64,000 bases of DNA from contig NC_081811.1 of NCBI RefSeq assembly GCF_030704535.1, positions 1,189,501-1,253,500 of the forward strand, given 5' to 3'. The position numbers were made by a program, and so were the translations under genes. The notes beneath the pieces were generated by a model. It did not search any database. It was not told the origin of the DNA and saw nothing but the letters and a program-made list of their open reading frames with translations. Each line of letters starts with the position of its first letter. The first letter of the stretch is position 1. The DNA comes from Vitis vinifera. Lineage: Eukaryota > Streptophyta > Magnoliopsida > Vitales > Vitaceae. Below, piece after piece: positions 54,101 through 64,000 of this stretch.

Positions 54101-56690
54101 ACAATAATGAGAGTAGGCAATAACAAAAAAAAAAAAAAAACATAAATTTATGTGAAAAATCTTAAACTAAAAAAACCAAGGATAAAGAAGAAGGAAATCC
54201 ACTATATCAAAAGATTGGTGCAAAAGGGGAGAGTTACGAGCGATTATAATAGAAACATAATTATTATAACCTTAAAACTATCACACAAATTTACATAAAA
54301 AAACCTTAAACGGAAAAAACTACTGATAGAAATAAAAAAGGAGAGTTGTGGGCGGCTACAATAAAAACATAATCATCATAATCCTAAAACTATATTATAT
54401 ATAAATATATATATAAGTGATTAACAAAACAGGTCTATGGGATTGGGCCTAACAGTCTGATCCCTTCATTATTACCACAAACTCTCTAAAAATTTCATAA
54501 TTACAATTTCACCATATATGTTGCACTATGAGCTTTTCAAATCAGACCAAATAGAATTCGAGTCATTAAACTTTAAAACAAGTGATATCAAAATAAAATT
54601 CTAAACTCAATACGGATTGAAATGGTTGATTCATGGCTACCAATTTCATGAGAAATGATCGATGCGTTACCCTTACATTAAAGTGATTGTGTTTTCCCCA
54701 CATGGACATTACCCCACTCTTAAACTTAGAAATGATAATATTTACATTGATGAACATATTTATCATTACACGATAATAGTTAGAAACATAGGATGCCACA
54801 CCATTATATATTAATATTTAAAAATACTCAATGTCACCCCGATTCAAGTGAAATTAGATGTGAGGGAATAGGCCATTACTTGATAATAGCTAGAAGCATA
54901 CATTGTGGCACCACTTCAAGGCACTGTACTAAAAGTGAGGAAACTGCTTAATCGAATCTCCTTGTGCTTTTTACCATATGTGGAACATGTAGAAAAGGTC
55001 AACAAGGTAGCATTATTTGGATCAAAGTGGGGTTTCACTTAATGGAAATCTTACCATCAATTATTGTTTCACTTTCAAATATTTCATGTGAACGTAGGCC
55101 GCTGTATTGGGAAAGTGTTGGTCTTATGTCAATATTCTAGTCACTTTTCCTCTTTCCATTGACGAGGTCGTTTGCATTATCATAGGTTAAGTGGAAGACT
55201 TGGGTAGAAAGAAGGTAGAAATTTCTGCAAAAACATCCAATAATCAAGCAGCCACTCTAATGAAAAAACCTTAGAATACTCCATCATCTTTTGATCATTA
55301 AGTTGTGCTTCCCAAAAAGTACCTACAAAAGGAAAAGTCGGTGCAATAAAAATTTTAAGATGTCGTCACTGAATTCTAAATCTGAGTCATTTAGAAGATT
55401 GATTAATAAATAGGAGACTTAACCAAAAAAAAAAAATAGTTGATAAAGGTTATTTGATTAAAAGGATCTTTAAAAACCTAATTTTTGAAATTTAACCCCA
55501 TACCTATTTTAGACTTCATTTGAATAAAAATACTCTTATTTATTTATTTATTTTTATAAAAAATAATCTTCTCTTTTAAATCTTATATGTAAATACTTGA
55601 AATAATAAAAAATATTTATATAAAAAATTGATTATTTTTCAAGAAAAAACAAAAAAAGTGTTAGATTCACAATTTAAGAATTATTTAATTCATTTTAACT
55701 AAATATTTCTAAGTCTTAATACAAACATATCAAATTTAAGTAAACACATAAATAAATGAGATCATTTTTACAATATGATAATTTTTCATTAGTATATATA
55801 TATATATAAAAGGTTTTTATATCGATACCGTACAATGACAATTGGTCAAAAATAGTCTCGGGATTATATTTGTTTCATTTCCTTATACTTAGCAATTAAT
55901 GATTTTTTTTTTCCTTTTAAATTTGGTTATGCATATTACTTAACCATTCCTCCATTTGACACGCAATGAGACCATGGAAGTTTCCATGGATATGAAATAT
56001 GACTCATAGTGACAATGTTAGCTAGGGAGGTTTTCAACATTGGCAGGTAATATTTTCAACAGAGAAGTTGAAAAGAGAAGGAGCCACCAATCAACCATGT
56101 TTGAAATTTGTAAATTGAATACTTTAGAAAGTTGGCTTGTCTGGATTTTATGAGGCGTTACGTGAGGTTCACTTCAACCACGACATGGGGTTAATTTATT
56201 CTTGGTGAGTATAATTACAGGAAATCTCATATCAGATATGCTTACACATGATCCCACTATGGGGGGATGGAGAGCACTCGCATGTTCTTTTTTTGATGCA
56301 ACTTCAAATTTTCTCCTGAATGATAGCCGAATTGAAAGCAAAATTGGGTGCTAAAACACCATGGCTTGTGCAACACATGTAGCTCAAGAAAAACAAGACC
56401 TCATTCAAAGATTTTTGGTTTCCAATGTGTTATATGACTTGAATTTGGTGTGTATCAGTAAATTTTTTTAAGTGCGTTTTACAGTGTTTCTATTTGAAAT
56501 ATCTTTAATAGTAGCGTTTTACTAAAAATGTGTTTTATAGTATAATAAGCGCTTCAAGTGATTTTTCAAAAATTTAAAAAGGTTTCCTAAATTTTACCAA
56601 ATATCATATTTTTTTTCAAAACATTTTTAAGTTAAAAGTGTTTTTTTTTAAAACACTGTCAAATAGGCTCTAAGCCTCTAACTATTATTG
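54101..56690. other. AT-rich intergenic sequence
   Basis: No gene recognised. Two 'aaacataat(t/c)at(t/c)ataa' stretches at about 54250 and 54370 mark a local duplication of ~110 bp. A diverged unit of the 43308 repeat is at 55491-55705. Confidence 0.5.
55491..55705 (+). repeat. Third copy of the 43308 repeat unit
   Basis: The order TTTGAATAAAAATACTCTTATTT, an ATATGTAAATACTTGAAA stretch, then TTATTTAATTCATTTTAACTAA follows the units at 43308-43733. Diverged. Confidence 0.5.
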
Positions 56691-56691
56691 C

Positions 56692-56988
56692 TATATTTGG
56701 TTTGTAAATAATAAAGGAAAAAATATTAACAAAAATAATTTTTTTGTAATTGATTTATAATTAAAAATGTGAAACAAAATCTAACATAATTAAAATTAGT
56801 CAACATTTTATGTATTTTTAAATTATTTAATATTTATATAAAAATAAATAAATAAATAAAATGAGTTTAAAAATACATCTAAAAATAATTTATGGACTTT
56901 AAATATATTTTTAATTTTTTTTTCATTATTTTTCCTTTTTATTTTTCCCTCATATTTCCTCTTAAATTTTCCAAAAATTAAACAAAGG
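56692..56988 (+). mobile_element. MITE-like element, TATGTTTGG family (copy 3)
   Basis: Starts TATATTTGGTTTG and ends CCAAAAATTAAACAAAG, with the family's internal order. The ends are more diverged than in copies 4-6. Confidence 0.45.
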
Positions 56989-57073
56989 TAAGTAATTATA
57001 ATAAAGATTATTTTGGCATGGAATTGTGTTTGTGGGTAGTATGAGATTGTATTTACAGCAAAAACTATATGGT

Positions 57074-57343
57074 TATGTTTGATTCTTGAAAAATACAAAG
57101 AAAGAAAAAAAAAATGATTTTTTCATATTGGTTGCCTTATAAAAAATATGAAAATAAAATATAAATGAGTTAAAAAGAAATATATTTTCAAATGATTTAA
57201 TCTTTATATAAATGAGTTAAAATAAGTTGAACAAATTTGAAGTAACCAATAAAAATAATTTATTAACTTTAAATCATTTTTCTTTTTGTTTTTTCTTTCC
57301 TTCTAGTTTTCCTTTTTATTTTCTTTCTTATACATTTTCCATT
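57074..57343 (+). mobile_element. MITE-like element, TATGTTTGG family (copy 4)
   Basis: Begins TATGTTTGATTCTTGAAAAA and closes with a pyrimidine-rich arm ending CATTTTCCA. It abuts copy 5, which lies in the opposite orientation. Confidence 0.6.
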
Positions 57344-57346
57344 GGG

Positions 57347-57655
57347 TATGTTTGGTTCTTGGAAAATTTGAGAGAAAATGCAAGGGAAAGAAAAAGTAGA
57401 AGGAAAGACAAAGTGAAGGAAAATAAAAAATAGATTAAAAATTAATAAATTATTTTTATTTGCTATTTCAAATTTATTTTATTTATTTTAACTTATCGAT
57501 ATAAATATTAAATAATTTAGAAATACATAAGTTTTTAACTAATTTTAATTATATTTGATTTTCTTTGATATTTTTAATAGGACAATCAAACATGAAAATT
57601 TTATTTTTATTTACGTTTTTATCATTTTCTTAGTATTTTATAGGAAACAAACATA
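57347..57655 (-). mobile_element. MITE-like element, TATGTTTGG family (copy 5, inverted)
   Basis: Starts TATGTTTGGTTCTTGGAAAA and ends GGAAACAAACATA. Its purine-rich arm at the left is the reverse complement of the right arm of copy 4, so the two copies form an inverted pair of about 580 bp. Confidence 0.65.
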
Positions 57656-57659
57656 ACCT

Positions 57660-59180
57660 ATCTTCTAGAAAACAAACAAAGCTTATGAGAATTTTCTTAC
57701 TTCTTCATACGTTTACGGATCAAAATTTTTTTATACTTAATTGGTATATAATCTTATTTCACGAGACTCGATTTTGCATATATAAATGCTCTTCATTTAT
57801 GGATGATTCGAAAAAGTTGTCATATGTTACATATGGAAGCATGTTTGTTTGGTGGCATTTTTCATGATGTTAATATGGATGATTCTTCTTACCACAACTT
57901 TCATGGGAGGTATCATGAATTTTCTCCTTAAATGAAATCCAGCATGCTTTAATTAGGACTGTAAATTCATTAGTGGCATCATGAAAGAGGCATTTGTGAG
58001 AATATGGCTCAAATTTTCCCAACCCAACAAGCCAAAATGCTTTCTCACATACTTAGGAGTCAAATAGGGAAGGCTGTGATTCAATGCTGCCATCATTAAT
58101 GGTCGCATGAGAAATTACACCAGAGTAAGGAATTTTCTAAGAACCAAGCATATCCCAAGCAACAAGACAAAAAGAAAAAATAAAATAAAATAAAAATATC
58201 CATAAATAATTCATAATAAAATAAAAGAGCCAGCCGTGCTAGATACCCAATGTCTAAGAGCAACATATCCAATGAACTCAGTGGGTGTTATTTTTAAATT
58301 CAAAAATAAAATAAAAAATAATCTTATTAGCAGCTATAATTTTAAAATCAATGACATGTGAGTCTGTGACCAAAGATGAATGTGTCATATATGTACAGAG
58401 ACACTACTTGTTTGAAACATCCAAATCTAAAGGAAAAAAACAATAAATTTCATTCAAAAACATAATTAAACTTTTTAAGCTTGTCTGAAGCACATCTCAT
58501 CCGCTTCTTCTTCTTCTTTCTCCCTTTTTTTTTTCTTTTTTCTTTTCATTTTTTTTAAAAAATTTTCCCCTTAGATTGACCTTTATTATTATTATTATTA
58601 TTATTATTAATATTAAGACAAAGTAATATATTGTTGGGAAAGTTAGGATATGGTATAATAGAATAAAAGTATATAAAGGATAGTGACCATTTTTTTTTTA
58701 CTTTTAAATTAAAAAGAAATAAGTGTTAAGAAATAATCTTTACCATTTTTAATCTCAAAATCTATTAAAATAATAAAATAATATAATATTTACTTATTTG
58801 ATTACAATAAAAAAAATGAAATATAATAAAATTATTTTAAAATTTATATATTTTTTAAACTCTTTATTCTTTAATTAAAAATTAGATTTAAATTTTATTG
58901 TCCTCCTCCTAATTTTTCCTCTATATATATATATATATATACCACCTACCAAACCAAATCTAAAAAAAAACATGGTTTCTATATAATATATCAATTAAAT
59001 CTAAAAAATACAACATATATTGTTTTTTTTTTTCTCTCAATTTCATATTTTTATTTTTAATTTATCGTAAGGTGATGAACTAAGTGGGAAAGGAAGAAAG
59101 TTTAAGGGTTTTATTCGAAGAAAGAATACAAGAATAATGATAATGATAATAATAAGTGGGAAAGGAAAAAACTTTTACTT
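57660..59180. other. AT-rich intergenic sequence with simple repeats
   Basis: Contains a (TTA)n run at about 58583-58610 and an (AT)n run at 58923-58940. No gene seen. Confidence 0.55.
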
Positions 59181-59900
59181 TATGTTTGGTTATCGGAAAG
59201 TACCAAGAAAAGAAAAAAATTATTAAGAAAAATGATTTTCTCATATTTGATTGTCCTATAAAATATTACAAAGAAAATTAAATATAATAAAAATTAGTTA
59301 GAAACTTATGCATTTTAAAATTATTTAATCTTTATATTAATGAGTTAAAATAAAAAAAAATGAGTTTGAAGTAATAAATAAAAATAATTTATCATCTTTA
59401 ACTCTATTTTTCTTTCCTTTTATTTTTACTTTTTATTTTCTTTCATTTACATTTTCCCTCAAATTTTCCAAGAACCAAACATAGTATTAAGGTTTTTAGG
59501 TGAGTGCCTAAAAGATGAAGATGAAAGTATTATAAGAATTTTATATAATGATAATAATAAGTGGGAAAGGGAAAAAATTTAAACTTTTTAGTTCAAGAGG
59601 CTAATATCATAACAATAATCTTTATAAGCTTTTTAACCCATTTACTACTCTTCATCTCCACATTGAAGATGAAAAGTCCTTTATCTTTTTTTATAACATA
59701 CATCGGCCGGAAAAAAACAAAAGTATTATAGTAATTTTATATAATAATAATAAGTATGAAAGGAAAAAAATTTAAAGTTTTTAGTCAAGACACGTGAAAG
59801 AAGAAGATGAAAATATTATAATAATTTCATATAATAATAAAAATAAGTGGGAAAGGAAGAAAATTTAGGGTTTTTAGTCGGAGGAAGAAGACGAGAGTAA
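59070..59900 (+). repeat. Imperfect tandem repeat, unit about 90 bp, split by a MITE
   Basis: The string ATAATAATAAGTGGGAAAGGAA plus 'aaatttaaagtttttagt' recurs near 59145, 59545, 59750 and 59840, each after a run of 'gatgaaagtattataagaatttta'. Copy 6 of the TATGTTTGG family interrupts the array at 59181. Confidence 0.5.
59181..59483 (+). mobile_element. MITE-like element, TATGTTTGG family (copy 6)
   Basis: Begins TATGTTTGGTTATCGGAAAG and ends TTTCCAAGAACCAAACATA, with the clearest inverted ends in the window. It sits inside a tandem repeat, so it is younger than that array. Confidence 0.7.
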
Positions 59901-59995
59901 AATTTTATGTCTTTTTTTTATTTATTTTAAAGAATAGGGTCTCAATTGGAAATAAGGTAGAACCACTTGTTGAGTAGGGTTAGAGGAGACCTAGA

Positions 59996-60026
<31 letters not shown>

Positions 60027-60066
60027 ATGAGTAGGATGAAGATGTGGGTACATTAGTTGTCCATTT

Positions 60067-60432
60067 TTGTCCTATGGTAAACAACATTTTGCCCGTGACA
60101 CTGAACGCATGCCATGGAAATTATTTTTTGGTTTATTATATGGTCCAAATTTGCAAGTTGCAGCACACAAGCTACCAGTTCATCCCTCTTGGAATTTTTT
60201 TTTTCCTTCTTTAATTATTGGCTTAGAATATGATCAACCCTATACTTCATCAAATTCTAGACGTACCATAGGTGTGGAATTTTCAAGAAAAAGAATCAAT
60301 GAAGCAATGGATGACAATGACTTCACTAATATTTTGGTTGTTGGAAGAATAATTGGCCCTAAGATGCCTGACTTTGGGTCACAAAAGTTTGACAAAAAAT
60401 TCTTTTCATATTCATGGGTGTATTTATTTTAA
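60067..60432 (+). other. Unidentified 121-residue open frame
   Basis: The frame (nominal start at a non-AUG codon) reads MPWKLFFGLLYGPNLQVAAH and NDFTNILVVGRIIGPKMPDF. It is longer than expected by chance in such AT-rich sequence. No family recognised, no splice context evident, no nearby gene. It may be a transposon or gene relic. Confidence 0.25.
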
Positions 60433-63400
60433 TATTTTTATAATTCTTGCAAAAATTCTGAACTCTGAGCCATGCTGCCTTAAAAAAAAAAAAAGTTGTA
60501 TCAATTAGAGAATGTTTGTACAACTATAAAAAAAAAATTGTACATTCCCCGATGTTAATTGAAAATACAATTTGAGCAACTTGTTTGTAAAAAAACATTA
60601 AATCATATTTTTAAAAAAATATTTTTGTATATGAATAATTTTTTCATATATTTAATATTTAAAGAAATTTTAATTTGTTATTTTTAATTCAGCTAATTGC
60701 TTGCTGATTAGGGTTTATGTATAAAATTTGGGTGGCATGAAATGTGGCTTGGGTGCACCTACTCTTTGTAAAAAATAAGTTTATTTAATTACAAGAAAAG
60801 AAGGTTATGATGTTTATGGGTAATAAACCTTCCATTTCATCACCTACATACAAGCATGATTGAAGCTACCATTTTAATCTTTTAAGTAGAGAGATCAACT
60901 AATTAGACTTAAGTTGTAATAGATTAATTAGGTTGATTTAGATTTTGGGTGTATTTTGTGTGTTTGGTAAATCAATTTAATTTAAATTATTAAATATGTT
61001 TGTTAAAATAATTTAATATGACAATTTAAAGTTAAAAATAACTTTAAGTATTAAGTCAAAATAATTAATTTATTTTAAGTAAATTTAAAACTATGTTTTA
61101 AAAAAAATTGAAATTGATATGACTGAATTATTTAATTATTATATTACTTTAAGTCATTTAAATTGATTTATCAAACACCTTCTTATTCTTGTACTTTTAT
61201 TTATATTTTATTTGGAAGAACAGAAGTTGGACACAATGATATTAACTTATTACCTCTTATTTTAATAAATGATTTTAAGAAAAATGTAATAATGATTATT
61301 CAAAATATTTAGAGTCCATTTGATTGTGATTTTAAAAAATGTTTTTGAAAAAAATTAAGGGCATATTGGGTAATTGAAGAACGAATTTTTGTTTTTTAGA
61401 ACAAAAAAATAAAATAAAATTGGAAAACACATTTGACAATTGGAAACTATTTTCTATTTTCTGTTTTTAGGACAAAAAACTTGTGTTTTCAGATAACATA
61501 TTTTAATTATTTTCACTTGTTTTTTGAACATTGTTTTAAAAAATAATTATATAAACATATATACGGGTTAAAAGTAAAGTTGCAGATATAAAAAATCAAA
61601 TTTAAAAATAATAAAAAATAAGTTAAAATCATTTTAGGTTCCTAAACAGATTTTTGTTTTATAAAACATCAAAGAACAATTTAAAAAAACCATTTTTAAA
61701 AAAGAGTTACAAGGCTTAAGTGTTTAGTAAATTTTAGAAAACATTTTAAAATTTTGAAAAATCACCTATGATGTTTTTTAAAGAAATACTTGATAAATGA
61801 TTCTCCTAAAATCATTTAAAAATATATATATTTTTTTGTACTTAAAATAAAAATACTATCAAAGAAGATTGCAATATTTTATTATTTTATGTTAAGAGAC
61901 CTTCGTCCTGGGAGCCACTAGTTTTATCTTTGAACAAGTGTCTCGATCATGTGACACCTGGAGATTAATTACATTTAATTATCTTATCTTTATTTCAAAG
62001 ATTTGGTTCACTAATTGAAACATCTTAACAACCATATCCTGCAACTTGTAGGATTAATTGAAAGCACCCTGTCCTTCAATCAAAGTTTGACACATCAGCC
62101 TTGACTTGTCACTATTTTATTTTAATAATTGATTTTAAGAAATATATAAAATTTATTTGAAATATTCTAGACGTTAAAAGGCATTGTCAAGCCTTTCATG
62201 TTTGACCCAAACACCTTTCTAACCAAATGGGTGGGTGATCCAAGAGCCTTTCTTTGTGGGTGGGTCCACATGTTTTGGGTCAATTCTAAATTAATTGTAT
62301 TATTTCCAGTTTGGTAACTACAATTATTGGAACATCTGTTTTTTGGAAACAATGGAAACACACAAAGTGTTTTTCATCTCTAATTGGCTTCCTCTACTTT
62401 TGGTGAATCACCTTTGGACAAGTGGACATCCACTGCCTTGCTGATCTGGTCTTTGAATCTTCAAAATCATGTGCCCTTTTGCTAATTCTGTCCACCCACA
62501 ACATTTTGAAACGTTTTTGTAAAATTAGTCTAATCCATTAATAATCCAATCATATAATCATATAATGCAATGAATCTTTTCATGGCCATTGTCTCGTGAT
62601 ATCTTTGTTATCATTTTTTCTTCTATCTTATACGTAGTGCTTGAAATTTTTGATATCTTCATTATCATCTTTTCCTCTATTTTATATGTCGTGCTTGAAA
62701 TTTTTTTGATAAAACTCGTGTCACAAAAAACATTTGTGGAAGTTTACTGTAATGTTATCATGACTAATCGAGAATTATTTTATTAATAGCTCAAAAAATA
62801 TTTTAAAAACGTGAAAAATGTTTTTCCATACTTAGTATTTACACCCTAAATCTTGAGTTTTTACCTCATCGAATTTCTTCCAATTTTCTTGTATACCATT
62901 TTATGAGTTTTATAAAAATAATTATATTAAATGGATAATTTTAATTATTTCTCCAATTCCTTTTGCACAAACATAAAAAAATATAGTTAGGGAATATCAA
63001 TCATTCTTAGGTACAAACTACTAGGGTAATAATTTCAATTAGGTCAAGGAAAATGATTTAGGATTGCTTTGACATTATATTACTAGTGAAAAAAAATAAC
63101 CTTTTACCAAACTTCTAACCTCTTGGATTTATCAAAGTCATTATATCAACATTTGCTCAATTTTGTAATAAAGAGATGACGGGACTTTTATTTTTTAGTT
63201 GAAGAGAAAAAGTCAAAAGGTTCAATTTAATTATATTTTAATTGATATCAACATATTAATTTTAACTGAATAAAAAAATTAAATATTTTGACATTTTTTT
63301 ATTCAATCAAGAAAACAAACACCATTTAATATTTAATTAAATTCATTTAAAACTATAAATAAAGAAAAAAAAAAGTGATACTAAGATATCAATAAAAATG

Positions 63401-63560
63401 TTTTGGGTCAAAGAATAAAATTAGCATTGAGTGATTGATTTGCATTTTTGCATCTTGGAATAGGGTAGATGGCAAAATAGTTAGGACACTAGTCCTACAA
63501 ACTAAAGTATACTAGTGAAGTAGCACCAATTTGGGAAGAACTCAAAGCTAGAACTGGCCA
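60433..63560. other. AT-rich intergenic sequence
   Basis: No gene seen. Includes a diverged AT-rich repeat at about 61313-61760, a 54-bp tandem duplication at 62597-62706 and poly-A/T runs. Confidence 0.5.
62597..62706 (+). repeat. 54-bp tandem duplication
   Basis: GATATCTTTGTTATCATTTTT...GTGCTTGAAATTTTT (62597-62650) is followed directly by GATATCTTCATTATCATCTTT...GTGCTTGAAATTTTT (62651-62706) with a few substitutions. Confidence 0.8.
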
Positions 63561-63614
63561 GAAATTTGAACACCACCAAACTCATGTGGGGCCCTTTGCC
63601 CACTAAACAACTCC

Positions 63615-63623
63615 TTTATAAAT
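63615..63623 (+). promoter_or_regulatory. TATA box of the sulfate transporter gene
   Basis: TTTATAAAT lies 225-230 bp before the chosen start codon, so transcription would begin near 63645-63660 and the CCACCA-rich stretch (63659-63720) would lie in the 5' UTR. Confidence 0.5.
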
Positions 63624-63847
63624 CATGGCCACCCCTCCCTCAGTCTCAGCTCAAACCCACCACCCTCCTCCACCACCATTACCATTACCACCACCACCAC
63701 CACCGTCACCACCACTGCCGGTGGCAAGATCCACCTCTGAATTTAGTATCAAAACCAGCCCTAAACACTCTCATTGCACGACATATATTTATCTGAGTGT
63801 TTGTTTGTTAGAAAACTGTGATTCCTTGGTGTAATATTTTTGGAGGT

Positions 63848-64000
63848 ATGAGCATGGGAAACGGTGACTACAAGTACCCGGCGACGGGAGTGGAGTGTGC
63901 CCATCGTGTGGCGGTTCCACCGCCGCAACCCTTCACGAAATCGCTCAAGACGTCTCTGAAAGAGACCTTCTTCCCCGATGACCCGCTTCGGCAATTCAAG
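63848..64000 (+). CDS. SULTR3: Sulfate transporter, group 3 (N-terminal 51 residues, runs off window)
   Basis: The frame begins MSMGNGDYKYPATGVE, then AHRVAVPPPQPFTKSLKTSL, then KETFFPDDPLRQFK. The segment HRV..PPPQPF..SLK..LKETFFPDDPLRQFK is the conserved cytosolic N-terminus of plant SULTR3 proteins, proton-coupled sulfate transporters of the SLC26 family found in plastid envelope and other membranes. The membrane domain and STAS domain lie outside the window. The first ATG (63848) was taken; the next one, six bases on (MGNGDYKYP), is equally possible and resembles some family starts. No splice donor is visible before the edge. Confidence 0.9.
   Translation, partial: MSMGNGDYKYPATGVECAHRVAVPPPQPFTKSLKTSLKETFFPDDPLRQFK

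Noticed and set aside
63566..63834. Pro/His-rich frames starting at 63566 and 63625
   Set aside because: They read a CCACCA simple repeat upstream of the SULTR3 start. Treated as 5' leader, not as separate proteins.

Overview
This is a plant nuclear window, AT-rich, with spliced genes, long non-coding stretches and nested transposable elements. The gene set fits a eudicot: a LIFEGUARD/BAX-inhibitor protein, a VAN3-binding/FORKED1-type protein, a 2-oxoglutarate oxygenase-like protein, a NIMA-related kinase and a group 3 sulfate transporter. A grapevine-like genome is my best guess from the feel of the repeats, but it cannot be proved from sequence alone.

Layout. 1-22 kb is a transposon-rich block. 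Two related DNA transposons with long terminal inverted repeats lie in opposite orientation (1768-5355, 7857-10366). The first was later hit by a 1.3-kb insertion flanked by CTAAT duplications (3163-4480). Between them lies a 5'-truncated, frameshifted chlorophyllase pseudogene (5657-6335, minus). A degenerate 6.4-kb copia-type LTR retrotransposon (12440-18878, minus) with two ~0.68-kb LTRs and an ATTCA target duplication sits inside the RNase H region of an older plus-strand copia remnant.

22-42.4 kb is the gene-rich core. The four genes are LFG (plus, 4 exons, 242 aa), a VAN3-binding/FORKED1-like gene (minus, 7 exons, 480 aa), a 2OG-Fe(II) oxygenase-like gene (minus, 2 exons, 479 aa) and a NEK kinase (minus, 14 coding exons, 614 aa). 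I rebuilt their exon boundaries by hand; all junctions keep frame and use GT-AG splice sites. LFG and the VAN3-binding gene converge. The three minus-strand genes lie head to tail, but nothing suggests a shared pathway. LFG is probably an ER/Golgi cell-death modulator, the VAN3 binder acts in vein patterning and trafficking, and NEK acts in microtubule and growth control.

42.4-63.5 kb is intergenic: AT-rich sequence, MITE-like elements (one abutting inverted pair could fold as a hairpin), a repeat unit present three times, simple repeats and a few unrecognised reading frames. The last 153 bases encode the N-terminus of a group 3 sulfate transporter that runs off the window.

I found no convincing undescribed system. 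The most informative items are the nested insertion histories, the chlorophyllase pseudogene, a tRNA-derived SINE duplicated within an LFG intron, and the NEK and 2OG gene models.
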